Assembly (NCBI GenBank): GCA_029261135.1
Contig: JAJDBX010000012.1
Coordinates: 1-41,753, forward strand
Origin: Nitrospirota bacterium
Lineage (GTDB): Bacteria; Nitrospirota; Nitrospiria; SBBL01; JAADHI01
DNA length: 41,753 bases
Direction of reading: 5' to 3'
The notes under the pieces: model-generated
The model's database searches: none
What the model was told of the DNA's origin: nothing
What the model saw: only the letters and a program-made list of their open reading frames with translations
Made by a program: the position numbers and the translations under genes
Part shown: positions 15,788-24,962 of the stretch, one piece after another
How positions within the stretch are numbered: the stretch's first letter is position 1
How the letters are laid out: each line of letters begins with the position of its first letter

Positions 15788-16664
15788 TCTGCTGACCTCC
15801 TTGCTCCCGACAATGCATCGCGAATAGAACGTCGAGTCATTTCCGCGGCCATATGTGTCTTGTATGTGACATCCCCACGCAGATCTTCAGCGGGTTCGCA
15901 GGTCTCCATTACATTTTGTGCGGCTTCTTCAATGAGCGCGTCATCAATAACTTCGCCCTTGAGCAAGCTCTCGGCTTCATCGGCACGGAAGGCACAGGGG
16001 CCGACGTTGGTCAAGGCAATCCGGATTCCATCACAAATCTCTCCCCTGAGACCGAGGACAACCGTTGATCCTGCTGTTGCAAAATCGCCTGTTTTACGTT
16101 TCAGTTTGTTGAAGCCATAACCGGTACCTGGTGTAAGACTGGGGACGATCACGGCGACCATTATCTCGTCGGGTTCAAGGCCAGTCATGTAAGTGCCGAG
16201 AAAAAACCCATTCGCCGGGATAGTTCGTTCCCCTTGAGGACCTCTGATGACGAACCTTGCACCAAGCGCCAACATGACTGCAGGGTGATCGTTGCCTGGG
16301 TCGCCGTGTGCGATATCGCCGCCGATCGTTCCTCGGTTTCCTATTTGCGGGTCGGCAATGAGTTTTGCCGCTTCTACAATCAATGGGCACTTGGATCGGA
16401 TCGGATCAGCTCAGATTCAATGAGCTCTGTTTCCGTCGTCATCGCACCGATACGAATTTGAATGCCTTCGTCTATAATGCCTTTGAGTTCTGGTATTTCA
16501 AAAATATTAATAAGATGCGCCGGTTCCGCAAAGCGGAGTTTCATCATGGGCAAAAGACTATGTCCCCCGGCAATAATTTTGGCATCTTCAGAGTACTCGG
16601 TCAGTAATTGGATTGCATCATCCAGGCTCGCTGGGGTATGAAATTCAAATTCACTCGGAATCAT
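15784..16664 (-). pseudogene. coxM: coxM, FAD-binding medium subunit of CO dehydrogenase, frameshifted by a 5-bp repeat
   Basis: The start is the ATG at 16664 (MIPSEFEFHTPASLDD), with GGAGG 6 nt upstream. The first part shows the FAD motif AGGHSLLPMMK and runs to SELIRSDPSAH and a stop. The remainder (KCPLIVEAAKLIADPQIGNRGTIGGD onward) is in another frame to 15784. The junction holds three tandem GATCC units (16393-16407, plus strand GGATC x3). With two units the reading would be SELIRSKCPLIVEAAK, exactly as in homologues. So one 5-bp unit has been gained. The second FAD motif TIGGDIAHGDPGND and KRKTGDFATA are intact. Confidence 0.93.
16393..16407. repeat. Three tandem 5-bp units inside coxM
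   Basis: The plus strand reads GGATC three times in a row. The unit length is not a multiple of three, so gain or loss of one copy changes the frame. Two copies restore the full coxM frame. Confidence 0.9.
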
Positions 16665-16861
16665 AACTTTCCTCCAGGATAATAAGGTCAGGGAAAGGCC
16701 TTCCAAGGAAGATGGCTTTTCCAAAATTAAGAAAACGTCATCTTAGCTCAAGCACTAAAGGATGCAATCGATAATTCTTGAATCGCCTGATTCCTGCTTA
16801 AAACCCCTCATATCGTGAATGAAATAAGAGTCGGTCGAAAAAAATCTAGTTTTTATAACTC
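16665..16861 (-). promoter_or_regulatory. Region upstream of coxM, expected RcoM-controlled promoter
   Basis: This 197-bp non-coding stretch separates rcoM from coxM and ends with the strong coxM ribosome site. It is the expected site of the CO-responsive promoter by comparison with rcoM-cox loci elsewhere. I cannot pick out a convincing -35/-10 pair or a convincing set of RcoM repeats by eye. Confidence 0.35.
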
Positions 16862-17588
16862 TTAAGAAAGGCCGAGGAAGTGTTTGGTTTGGGTCACTTT
16901 GGTTTTGCTGATGGGGATCTTCATGCCATCTTGATAATCCACAATCAAGTAATGGTGTTCATCCTCTTTTTCAAATCCCTTGGCATGTCTAAAATTGACA
17001 ATATGACTCCGGTGAACCCGAAGGAAATATTTAGACTGAATACGCCATTCTAAATCCGATAAGGATAGGTTGCAGAGATATTCTTCGTTTTCAGAATAGA
17101 GTGTCGAGTAGTGACCATCGGCTTTTATGGCACACACCATATCTAAATCAATGAGCAAAACTTGATTGTTTTGATAAACGGGGAGTTTGAAGAGTTGTAG
17201 GCGTTCTTTTTTGAACTCACCCTCTGAGGACAGATCATCAGGCTGTGTCGCGAGATCAGTCATATCATAAAAAACCATACAGGTGCCCATGTGGGTCTTA
17301 TTACTGACCATCTTTGAGACTTTGATCATGAGCAAGCGTTCCGGAATATTAATCATCATGCTCATAGGAGGGGGAGAATACAGGACAGGACGAATTATCC
17401 AGTAGGAATTTGACCTTATCCTGGCTATTTTTGGGATGAAGTTGCAGCACCTCTTGACCAACCAGCTCTCCTGTTTCACCACCAAACGTTTCAGCGGCAA
17501 AGCGATTTAAACCAATGATGATATTGTTGGGATCCAACCAAACAATGCCAGGATTAAACTCCTGGAGTTTGTGCTGTATCGTTTCCAC
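16862..17588 (-). pseudogene. rcoM: rcoM, PAS-LytTR carbon monoxide sensor/regulator, frameshifted
   Basis: Two overlapping frames form one RcoM. The first starts at a GTG at 17588 and has the PAS part (FNPGIVWLDPNN, EVLQLHPKNSQDKVKFLL). The second (entered near 17372) has SPPPMSMMINIPERLLMIKVS, then FYDMTDL and a LytTR DNA-binding domain (LIDLDMVCAIKADGHYS, FLRVHRSHIVNF). In RcoM a His in the LQLHP segment (His51 here) and a Met in the MMINIP segment bind heme, and CO displaces the Met. The frame breaks at a run of five C (plus-strand G5, 17370-17374), exactly between these two ligands. One fewer or two more C would join them. The gene sits directly upstream of coxM on the same strand. Confidence 0.9.
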
Positions 17589-17722
17589 TTTGCTTGCCTT
17601 TATTTATTTTGAAGGCTCAGGCTCAGTCGGCGGATGATCATATTGAGAGGCGAAACGTGTGGAATTCTACCATTACTCAAGATTAATTTAAAGCGCTTGC
17701 TCGTAATGAGATGCAAGTAATA

Positions 17723-17748
17723 CAAAAACATCTTGCAAGATGTTTTTG
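17723..17748. repeat. 26-bp perfect palindrome between rcoM and the Spy-like gene
   Basis: CAAAAACATCTTG (17723-17735) is followed directly by its reverse complement CAAGATGTTTTTG (17736-17748). It lies in the 406-bp interval between the divergent rcoM and Spy-like genes. It may be a dimeric regulator's operator. As RNA it would fold with a T-rich end and could also act as a weak terminator. Confidence 0.7.
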
Positions 17749-17823
17749 ATCCGTGTAGATAATGAGGCTTAGGAAAAAGATCGCCCGGTACTAATCGGTC
17801 TGTATCATCAGGGAAGGACTCTC

Positions 17824-17937
17824 ATGGCCTTTCGAATGCAACGCTTCCTGGCACGATTTCTCGCTCAGAACGACGCAAAAAAATCCATTCTCTCACATTC
17901 CTCCAACAGTAAAATAAAAATTATTCCGGTGTTTTAA
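17824..17937 (+). CDS. Possible 37-residue ORF upstream of the Spy-like gene
   Basis: An ATG with GGAAGGA about 6 nt upstream opens MAFRMQRFLARFLAQND and ends IKIIPVF. The N-terminal part is amphipathic with Arg at regular spacing. It could be a leader peptide or chance. The rest of 17589-17994 holds no other gene I can support. Confidence 0.25.
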   Translation: MAFRMQRFLARFLAQNDAKKSILSHSSNSKIKIIPVF

Positions 17938-17994
17938 TACGAATAACAAATGCATGAACATCTCCATAAATCATTTAATTAAGGAGTCAATGTC

Positions 17995-19239
17995 ATGATG
18001 CATCATCAAAAAATAAGTCCCCAATCACAAAATCTATTTTTTTTAAGACTGTTTTTTTTCGCCTTACTCATAATGACATGGGTCGCACCGGCCGCAGCAG
18101 CGCCGCCCCATCGCATGTCTGGCGTGGAAATGACGCCAGGGCCGCGCATGATTCGCGCAGTGGAAGCCTTGGCCAATGATTATCTGGCGGCAAAAGCATC
18201 GCTTCAATTAACCTCGTCACAGGAGAGCAGGATACGAAAAGAGGTCATTGCCTTTAAAGCCGATATTTGGAGAAAAGAAGCGGCCTTACTGGCGATGTTT
18301 GAAGAGGTCGGCTTGAAACGTCGGCATGGTCTCATTACGAAAGGGACTTATGAAGCAACAAATGTATTGACGGGAGGCATTGAAACAGATGAAATGATTC
18401 GCTTAATCGGATCCGTCAAAATTCTCCAAGACACCCTCAGCCCAGAGCAGAAATCCATCTTCCAAGAAATTAGGCGTCCCAATGTCACACTTGATGCGCC
18501 TGAAGGATTTAATCTGCGCATCGGTCTTTTGGCTCTGAAAAAATACGGGCGTGCTTACGGGGAATACAGAAATGACATCGGGCTGACCAAAATCCAACAA
18601 GTTGCACTGAAGGTTGCCCTTGAAGAAACCCGCAAAGAAGTGATCCGGATCGGGACGGATATTGAACTCAGCCGGATGGAAGCCTACGATCTTTTAAAAG
18701 AGCCGATCATTGATTTAAAAGCCACCCAGGAAGCCATGGAGCGCACGGCCACACTCGAAGGGGTCTTTTTCCCGAATCTGTCAGAATATTCAAAACGCTT
18801 TAAGGAGATTCTGACGGCGGAACAAGTGCTGACGATGAAAGATATTCGCAGCAATGGTAGACGACAAAAGGCGTCTGGGCCGCATCACGGTCGAAGGGGC
18901 GAGGGCCCTGCGGATCAAAAATCGGGTTCTTTGTTAGATCAAGCGGAGACCTTGGGTCTTAGTCGAACTCAGATTGAACAATTGGTTGCAGTAGAGATCG
19001 CCGCCGTTCAGAAGAGGCAACAAGATGACGCCGCGTATCGCACGCAGATCATCGAACTCGAAGAACATATCCGATCAAATGCATCTGAAACAGAGATTGA
19101 AACCCGAATCGAAAAGATTTCACAACTCAGCGCAGGGATAGAAAAGGCCCGTTTACAAAAACGCGTGGCCGGTTTAAAAGTACTGAACTTGGAACAAAAA
19201 GTGTCTGTTCAAACGCTTTTAGCGAAGAAGGCAAAGTAA
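17995..19239 (+). CDS. Large Spy/CpxP-like periplasmic protein with several LTxxQ motifs
   Basis: This 414-residue protein has a long signal peptide (FLRLFFFALLIMTWVAPAAAA, cleaved near residue 36; a second Met lies next to the first). The mature part is helical and has repeated LTxxQ-type motifs at LTSSQESRI, LSPEQKSIF, LTKIQQVAL, LTAEQVLTM and LSRTQIEQL. LTxxQ motifs define the Spy/CpxP family of periplasmic chaperones and stress or metal sensors. Those are usually about 150 residues, so this looks like two to three such modules in one chain. AAGGAG precedes the start. The stop is followed by CGAAAA/TTTTCG, a weak hairpin. Confidence 0.65.
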   Translation: MMHHQKISPQSQNLFFLRLFFFALLIMTWVAPAAAAPPHRMSGVEMTPGPRMIRAVEALANDYLAAKASLQLTSSQESRIRKEVIAFKADIWRKEAALLAMFEEVGLKRRHGLITKGTYEATNVLTGGIETDEMIRLIGSVKILQDTLSPEQKSIFQEIRRPNVTLDAPEGFNLRIGLLALKKYGRAYGEYRNDIGLTKIQQVALKVALEETRKEVIRIGTDIELSRMEAYDLLKEPIIDLKATQEAMERTATLEGVFFPNLSEYSKRFKEILTAEQVLTMKDIRSNGRRQKASGPHHGRRGEGPADQKSGSLLDQAETLGLSRTQIEQLVAVEIAAVQKRQQDDAAYRTQIIELEEHIRSNASETEIETRIEKISQLSAGIEKARLQKRVAGLKVLNLEQKVSVQTLLAKKAK

Positions 19240-19278
19240 CAGACGAAAAAAGATTTTCGGCTGTCCGTTGATCGTGTC

Positions 19279-19791
19279 TTAGCTTTTTCGGTTCGGGGTG
19301 ATGTGTTGGAGGGTGTCGTCTTTTAAATTAATGCTGAAGGCTTGGCCGAAGCCCACGACATATTGTCCGCTTTCCGGCTGCAAAGCAAATAAGTGAAAAT
19401 CGGGCAAGGTGCGCAAGATGCCGACCACTTCACCAAACTCCTCTTGCAAGGCGTCAATTCGATTTGGGTAAGTTTCATCTTCACGCACCACCTCTGCAAC
19501 ACGGCAACGAAAGACAGCGCGCTCCCGCGCAAACAGGTTGCGGGATTCCGACTCCGGACGAATAAATAATATCGATGCCCGCTGATTTTGAAGCAAGTTC
19601 GCTGTATGCCGCGCCAACTCGCTCACATAGATATAGTAGGTCCCCGCCTCATCCCGCACATAAGGCGCAAAACTAATCTCCGGCACATTTTCAAGAGAAG
19701 CCGTCGATAGCAGCATTGTTTTTTGAGAAGCGATCAGCTTTCGATAATCGCCCGCCATATTTTCAAGTTCTTTTGGATTGATTTCTTCCAA
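19279..19791 (-). CDS. HugZ/HutZ-like split-barrel protein (heme utilisation family)
   Basis: The 170-residue protein has the FMN-binding split-barrel fold: LLSTASLENVPEISFAPYVRD, then YYIYVSELARHTANLL, LFARERAVFRC and FGEVVGILRTLPDFHLFAL. It ends in GQYVVGFGQAFSI and HITPNRKS. The order and the VSELARHTxNL motif match HugZ/HutZ, which help release iron from heme. A general pyridoxamine-phosphate-oxidase-like function is the alternative. It stands alone and converges with the Spy-like gene. Confidence 0.75.
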   Translation of the reverse strand: MEEINPKELENMAGDYRKLIASQKTMLLSTASLENVPEISFAPYVRDEAGTYYIYVSELARHTANLLQNQRASILFIRPESESRNLFARERAVFRCRVAEVVREDETYPNRIDALQEEFGEVVGILRTLPDFHLFALQPESGQYVVGFGQAFSINLKDDTLQHITPNRKS

Positions 19792-19902
19792 TGGAATACC
19801 TTTTGTTTTTTATTATGCCCTCGTCTGACTCCCTAATCTCGACTCGGCCCAAAATCAAAGAAGGTATTTTGGGGTGTGGTTGAGTAGTGGGTTATGTATT
19901 TT

Positions 19903-20385
19903 TTAACTATTTTCATCTCGGGCATTTCTGATGTGCTTTGGTATTTCAGGTTCGTGGTGGTTTTTTGTTTTATTAGCCTTTTGTTTTACCACAAAGACAT
20001 TTTGCATGAGACAATCTTGTAATTGTTGAGAATCTTCCACACCTGCTTTTTTTATTATAGTTTCATATTTGGGATGCAAGCAAAATGTTTGAACTACAGT
20101 ATAGTGATCAATGTTATATATATTTGGTGCATCTTTTTCATCAAGACGGACAACATCGATTCCAGGATCGGGATTTTGAATGCCACTTGCAGTAACTGCA
20201 ACTACCTGGGCCTCATGCATCACATTCATAAAAGGTTTTGGCAACATTTGAACATTGGTTACATAGCCTTCAGGGTGAACCAATGCTTCCCATTCGGAAC
20301 GTGTTACAGTCGTGACGCTTCGGTTGAGTACGTTTTGTGTTGCATACTTAAGGCGCTTTAGAATAATTTTAATATCCTTCATCAT
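19903..20385 (-). CDS. Hypothetical protein (160 aa)
   Basis: I do not recognise the family. The product begins MMKDIKIILKRLKYATQ and has no signal peptide or membrane span. It has a Cys in VQTFCLHPKYE and another in LQDCLMQN. Its C-terminus is basic and His-rich (KTKNHHEPEIPKHIRN). The intervals on both sides (19792-19902 and 20386-20503) show no further gene. Base composition is more AT-rich than the genes on either side. Confidence 0.55.
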   Translation of the reverse strand: MMKDIKIILKRLKYATQNVLNRSVTTVTRSEWEALVHPEGYVTNVQMLPKPFMNVMHEAQVVAVTASGIQNPDPGIDVVRLDEKDAPNIYNIDHYTVVQTFCLHPKYETIIKKAGVEDSQQLQDCLMQNVFVVKQKANKTKNHHEPEIPKHIRNARDENS

Positions 20386-20503
20386 TTTCTACATAACGAT
20401 CTGGGCCAACTCATCGGACCCATGGCTCAGCTTAAAACCAATACTGTTATTTGCTGGTTGGTGTTGATTGAAGCTTTGGTGCTTACAACGACATATACAG
20501 AAT

Positions 20504-20914
20504 TTATTCACTTACCCTCGACGCGTCGCCTACAAACGAGGACACCACATCTGAGAACAGTGGTGCGACCGTTTTTGTCCCAATTCTGGTTTTCACATAG
20601 AGAAGTTTCCTCTTTTCTCGGTCAAGTTGATAAACCTCAAAGAGTTCATTTCCCTTGTCGTTGGAGCCATAGCCAGCCAAGGTCGACTGCCCAAACTTTA
20701 TGAATCTAATATCCGTCCCAGTGACTGTGCCACCTTCTGGGGAAAAGCAGAGTAGTAGTGTTTTTTTGATTCCGTCCTCCACAAACTTATAGTCTTGATC
20801 TGCATTGGCCGAGTAGCCTTTGATATTTGAAATCCTCCAGCACTCACTCGCGAGTGTAGGTAGAGGCGTGAACAGAACGAGTGTTATGCAAATGGCTAAA
20901 TAGAATCGACTCAT
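20504..20914 (-). CDS. Hypothetical secreted protein (136 aa)
   Basis: The start is the ATG at 20914, preceded by AAGGAGA; the longer reading frame upstream lacks this support. A signal peptide (MSRFYLAICITLVLFTP..., cleavage after LAS) leads to a small mature domain with two Cys (ECWRI and LLCFSPEGG). It has a basic stretch REKRKLLYVKTRIGTK near the end. No family recognised. It lies downstream of pheT on the same strand with a gap of about 100 bp. Confidence 0.6.
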   Translation of the reverse strand: MSRFYLAICITLVLFTPLPTLASECWRISNIKGYSANADQDYKFVEDGIKKTLLLCFSPEGGTVTGTDIRFIKFGQSTLAGYGSNDKGNELFEVYQLDREKRKLLYVKTRIGTKTVAPLFSDVVSSFVGDASRVSE

Positions 20915-21015
20915 AAAGTCTCCTTTACGTGATACCCAATAGGTGTAATGAAAAGCCCAAGAGTCTAGCAAAATCCAAGATCCAAGATCCAAAAAGATCT
21001 ATCTTGCTAAAGAGC

Positions 21016-22716
21016 TTAAAGCTTTTCCAAATCGATCTCAAAGGCAACGGTTGGCATACCGATCTGCCAGGCATCAAGCACTTCGGGGTTGATTTCTCCG
21101 ATCAATCCAATTTCTTGATTTTCGACCATTATTTTTCCTGAGCGGCCTTCGATAAAACTGGGATGCGGGATGGGTTCGAGTTCATACGGTGTGGAGAGAC
21201 GGCCAAAAACCGTTTCAAGAATGGAGTGGAGTTCGGAGAAATTTGCACCGGGGTGGGCGATTAATGCCGCAAGATGGACTTTTGTTTCTGTCTTTGCGCC
21301 TGTGTCGGGCGCGAGTCGGGCCACTTCACCCACTTCAAAAATGTAATGCGGATAAAACGCTTTTGAGCTGCTTCCTTCCACACGAAGTAGAGAAGGCAGC
21401 AACCACGAACGAAGCAAAGAAAAGCGTTCGGTCATCGGATTTTCGATTTCGATGATCGCGGTTTCCGGGCGATGGCTCTTGTCTGAATCCAGCGCCATTT
21501 TTTCAATAAAATCTTCGGATGAGCCCAGGATGTTCGACACCACCTCTTCAAAACCAAAGCCGACCATCGCCCCTCGCATCGCATCTGAAAATTGCTCGAT
21601 TTGAGAGAGTGCCCCCACGGTAAAGGTCGCAGGCATGTCCGGCGTGAAAGAATTGTAGCCACGCGAAATGGCAAAATCTTCCACCAAATCAATGGCGTGC
21701 ATGAGGTCATCCCGATAAGGGGCTGCGTTCACGGTAATTTTTTCGCCTTCTGTTTTGACAATCAAGCCATATTTTTCAAGCACCGAAACCGCCTCTTCCA
21801 AATCCACGGATTCCCCGAGGACTTGATTCAACTCGCTCAAGGCCACATCAACCGGCTCGCTTAGATTGTAAGGGGTCTGAAAAACCGATCCAAAATCGCT
21901 TGCTTCCGAATAATTTAAAGCCACCGGCTCAATGCTTGCCCCGCGGTCTGAAAGGTTTGCAGCAAAAATATTGAGCGCCAAAGTCACCATGCGCAGATCC
22001 GTCCCTGTCACTTCGACAAAGAGTTCGGAGTCGCCCACTTCAACTTCTCCCAATCTGCGGCTATTGATAATCGGCGGAAATGAGAGGATCTCTCCCATCG
22101 CGTCCATCAAAATAGGGAAACGTTCGGCACCGCTCAAAGTGTTGGCATATTCAATCCCTTTGGGATGTTCTGTCATAATTTTTTTCAGACTCATCGGTGT
22201 TTCAAAACCCAGCGGAACAAATTCGGTTGTTTCAGGATCGACCAACTGATACTTGACCGGGAACTTGATTTTTTGGAGGCGATAAAGACCGATGGAGACC
22301 ATTTGACGATTGCGTCCAAAACTATCCGCCAGTTTTTCCTGTGTTTGAATCAGCTGTTCTAAAATGGGTTCCGTCACGGTCATGCCACGCGAAATACAGG
22401 CGGCCAGATAAGGACGTACGGATGAAACCTCTTTTGAAATATCGACTTGGTGATTGGCTTTTTTTGCATCACTAAAAAAAGGATAGGCTTGCGACCAAGG
22501 TTTTGTCGCGGGAAGGATTTGCCGCACCACCCCTTCGGGAGACCAGAGGTCAGGGCGATTGGTGTCATTGAGTTCAATTTTGACTGAATCACTCTCCCGG
22601 AAAAAATCTTTGACTTCCCCTTTCACTTTTTCAAGCAAGGTTTCAAGCTTTTCCTGATCCACTTTTTCTTTGAGCAACGATTCAAAATCGCTGATTGACA
22701 CTTCAATCGTCGGCAT
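21016..22716 (-). CDS. pheT: Phenylalanyl-tRNA synthetase beta subunit, archaeal/eukaryotic type
   Basis: At 566 residues this is far shorter than the usual bacterial PheT (about 790). It lacks the N-terminal EMAP-type tRNA-binding domain and the C-terminal anticodon-binding extension. It begins MPTIEVSISDFESLLKEKVD and has DTNRPDLWSPEGVVRQI, the pattern of archaeal PheT. Central parts include the B3/B4-type editing region (RFPILMDAMGEILSFPPIIN) and the B5 domain. It forms an alpha2-beta2 enzyme with PheS, whose gene ends 3 bp upstream. Confidence 0.92.
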   Translation of the reverse strand: MPTIEVSISDFESLLKEKVDQEKLETLLEKVKGEVKDFFRESDSVKIELNDTNRPDLWSPEGVVRQILPATKPWSQAYPFFSDAKKANHQVDISKEVSSVRPYLAACISRGMTVTEPILEQLIQTQEKLADSFGRNRQMVSIGLYRLQKIKFPVKYQLVDPETTEFVPLGFETPMSLKKIMTEHPKGIEYANTLSGAERFPILMDAMGEILSFPPIINSRRLGEVEVGDSELFVEVTGTDLRMVTLALNIFAANLSDRGASIEPVALNYSEASDFGSVFQTPYNLSEPVDVALSELNQVLGESVDLEEAVSVLEKYGLIVKTEGEKITVNAAPYRDDLMHAIDLVEDFAISRGYNSFTPDMPATFTVGALSQIEQFSDAMRGAMVGFGFEEVVSNILGSSEDFIEKMALDSDKSHRPETAIIEIENPMTERFSLLRSWLLPSLLRVEGSSSKAFYPHYIFEVGEVARLAPDTGAKTETKVHLAALIAHPGANFSELHSILETVFGRLSTPYELEPIPHPSFIEGRSGKIMVENQEIGLIGEINPEVLDAWQIGMPTVAFEIDLEKL

Positions 22717-22719
22717 CGC

Positions 22720-24300
22720 TTACCTGTTTATTTTAGAAGAAATATGTTGTTTTTCTCGGATCAAACCCAGATCCGAGGAGAATAAATCGCGGATATCGGA
22801 GATCCCTAAAGCGATCATCGCCATACGATCCAGGCCCAGTCCCCATGCGATCACGGGCACGTCCACACCCAGAGGCCCGGTCACTTCAGGCCGGAACAGG
22901 CCTGCACCGCCCAATTCCATCCATCCTAATTTGGGATGACGCACATGCATTTCAACCGAGGGCTCGGTAAAAGGGAAGTAGGCGGGCAAAAATTTAATTT
23001 CTTCCGCAAGCGCCACCTCTTTTGCAAAAAGGGTTAGTAGACCCAAGAGCGTTCTGAAGTGAATCTCCGCGCCGAGCACAATGCCTTCCACCTGAAAAAA
23101 ATCGGGCGCGTGCGTGGCATCCACTTGATCGTAACGAAAACAACGCGCAATTGAAAAATACTTTCCAGGGCTTTCCGCACCTTCGCCAAGTGTCCGCGCG
23201 GAAACGGAGGTGCCCTGACTTCTTAAGATCAGCCGCCGTGTGCGCTCTGCATCAAAGGGGTAACGCCAGCCGCGCGAACCGCTCTCTCCACCGTTTTCAT
23301 GGGCATCCGCCACACGGTCAATCACCGTTTTATCAATAGTTTCATCATGGGGATAATCTTTAACAAAATACACATCGTGGATCTCTCGTGCGGGATGAAA
23401 TTGCGGCATGAAGAGGGCATCCATATCCCAAAATTCATTCTCGACGAGTGGCCCCCGCATTTCAGAAAAACCCATTGAAACAAACTTCTGTTTCACCTGA
23501 TCTAAAAAAGCTTTGTAGGGATGTAATGCCCCGCCGGTCAAACGTGAGGGCGGAAGCTGGATATTGTATTTTCGAAATTGTTTCCCGCGCCAGCTGCCTT
23601 CTTTAAGGAGTTCCGGCGTGAGTTCATTCAAGGTTTCAATCACTTTTTCTGAGGCGATTTTTTGGAAGAGCGGGTCAAACAAATTGGTCTTTTCATAAGT
23701 ACGCGTCACTTCGGCATCCACACGAAAAATACCTTTGGAGGGACTTCTTTTCCGGTGATTGGCGTCAATGATCAATTGGTCTTGATCTGAAAAATCGGTC
23801 AGCGGAGAGACATTGCCATTGAGGCTTAATCCGTCGATTACCTTTTGAAGGGCGCGAAATTCAAGGAGTTTACCTTCGTCAGAAATTTTGAAGGCTCCAC
23901 CTGGCACCACCTCTACCACGCCTTTTGTTTTAAGCGCTCCAATGGCCCGGCTCTTCTCTTCCTGTTCCATATCTCTGCGCTGCTGCAACTCTCGAATAGG
24001 GACTTCTCCGCGTGCAAGAATTTCCTCTGCCATTCGAAGCGGAGGATTTTTGGCTTCAGCATATTTTTGCCCAATATCCGTCAATCGCACAATTTGATTT
24101 TCTGTCTCGTCTGAAACTGAAATAACTTCTTTGGCCAACAACCACTGAAGGGCCGAAGAAATTTGGGCAGGCTTTAATCCCGATCCCTCAACAAGAGCCT
24201 GGGGATCTATACTTTCTTTTTCCGAAAAAAGACGCAGCACCTGTTTTTCAAGCGGATGCAATCCCTCAGCTAAATTGGAAAGGGCAGATTCGTCGATCAA
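22720..24300 (-). CDS. pheS: Phenylalanyl-tRNA synthetase alpha subunit, archaeal/eukaryotic type
   Basis: The 526-residue protein starts with winged-helix modules ([20 protein letters not shown], then helices to residue about 170) in place of the coiled-coil N-terminus of bacterial PheS. The class II catalytic domain shows [21 protein letters not shown] (motif 1 region), [20 protein letters not shown] (motif 2) and [13 protein letters not shown] (motif 3). It charges tRNA-Phe together with PheT. The start overlaps the rpe stop by 4 bp. Confidence 0.93.
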   Translation of the reverse strand: MIDESALSNLAEGLHPLEKQVLRLFSEKESIDPQALVEGSGLKPAQISSALQWLLAKEVISVSDETENQIVRLTDIGQKYAEAKNPPLRMAEEILARGEVPIRELQQRRDMEQEEKSRAIGALKTKGVVEVVPGGAFKISDEGKLLEFRALQKVIDGLSLNGNVSPLTDFSDQDQLIIDANHRKRSPSKGIFRVDAEVTRTYEKTNLFDPLFQKIASEKVIETLNELTPELLKEGSWRGKQFRKYNIQLPPSRLTGGALHPYKAFLDQVKQKFVSMGFSEMRGPLVENEFWDMDALFMPQFHPAREIHDVYFVKDYPHDETIDKTVIDRVADAHENGGESGSRGWRYPFDAERTRRLILRSQGTSVSARTLGEGAESPGKYFSIARCFRYDQVDATHAPDFFQVEGIVLGAEIHFRTLLGLLTLFAKEVALAEEIKFLPAYFPFTEPSVEMHVRHPKLGWMELGGAGLFRPEVTGPLGVDVPVIAWGLGLDRMAMIALGISDIRDLFSSDLGLIREKQHISSKINR

Positions 24301-24962
24301 AGACTGGCCTCCTTTCGGAGAGCTTCAATCGCATCGGAATACTTGGGATGGGCTTTGTTCTTAAAAACAGCCGTTCCGGCGACAAAGACGTCCACCCCTG
24401 CTTCCGATAAGGATTTGATATTCTTCACCGTCACACCGCCATCAATTTCGATCAGGGTCGAAAGATCCCGCTTTAGAATCATGTCTTTTGCGCTGCGGAC
24501 TTTATCGTAAGCGCTCTGGATAAACTTCTGCCCGCCAAAACCCGGATTAACCGACATAATGAGCAGCAAGTCTAGTTCATCCAAGATGGATTCAATGGAA
24601 GAAATGGGCGTCGCCGGATTCAAGGAAACCCCGGCTTTTTTCCCAAAGCTTTTGATGAGTTGAATGGTGCGATGTAAATGCGGACAGGCTTCAACATGCA
24701 CGGTCACGGAATCGGCACCGGCTTTAATAAATTCGGGTATGAGCTGATCCGGCTCGACGATCATCAAGTGAACGTCGAGCGGCTTTTGGGTCACGGCCTT
24801 CAGAGATTCGACCACTAAGGGCCCAATCGTCAGATTTGGCACAAAGCGGCCATCCATTACATCGACATGAATCCAGTCCGCACCGGCTTGATCAACGGCT
24901 TGCACTTCTTTTCCGAGTTTTGAAAAATCTGCGGAAAGGATGGAGGGTGCAATCTTAGGCAT
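24297..24962 (-). CDS. rpe: Ribulose-phosphate 3-epimerase
   Basis: The 221-residue TIM barrel begins [17 protein letters not shown]. It has metal and catalytic segments [40 protein letters not shown] and [10 protein letters not shown]. It interconverts ribulose 5-phosphate and xylulose 5-phosphate in the pentose phosphate (or Calvin) pathway. It overlaps its upstream neighbour by 8 bp and pheS by 4 bp, so it is embedded in a translationally coupled operon. Confidence 0.96.
   Translation of the reverse strand: MPKIAPSILSADFSKLGKEVQAVDQAGADWIHVDVMDGRFVPNLTIGPLVVESLKAVTQKPLDVHLMIVEPDQLIPEFIKAGADSVTVHVEACPHLHRTIQLIKSFGKKAGVSLNPATPISSIESILDELDLLLIMSVNPGFGGQKFIQSAYDKVRSAKDMILKRDLSTLIEIDGGVTVKNIKSLSEAGVDVFVAGTAVFKNKAHPKYSDAIEALRKEASL

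Noticed and set aside
20422-20703. Plus-strand 93-residue ORF
   Set aside because: Mostly antisense to the secreted hypothetical gene, which has a good ribosome site and signal peptide.
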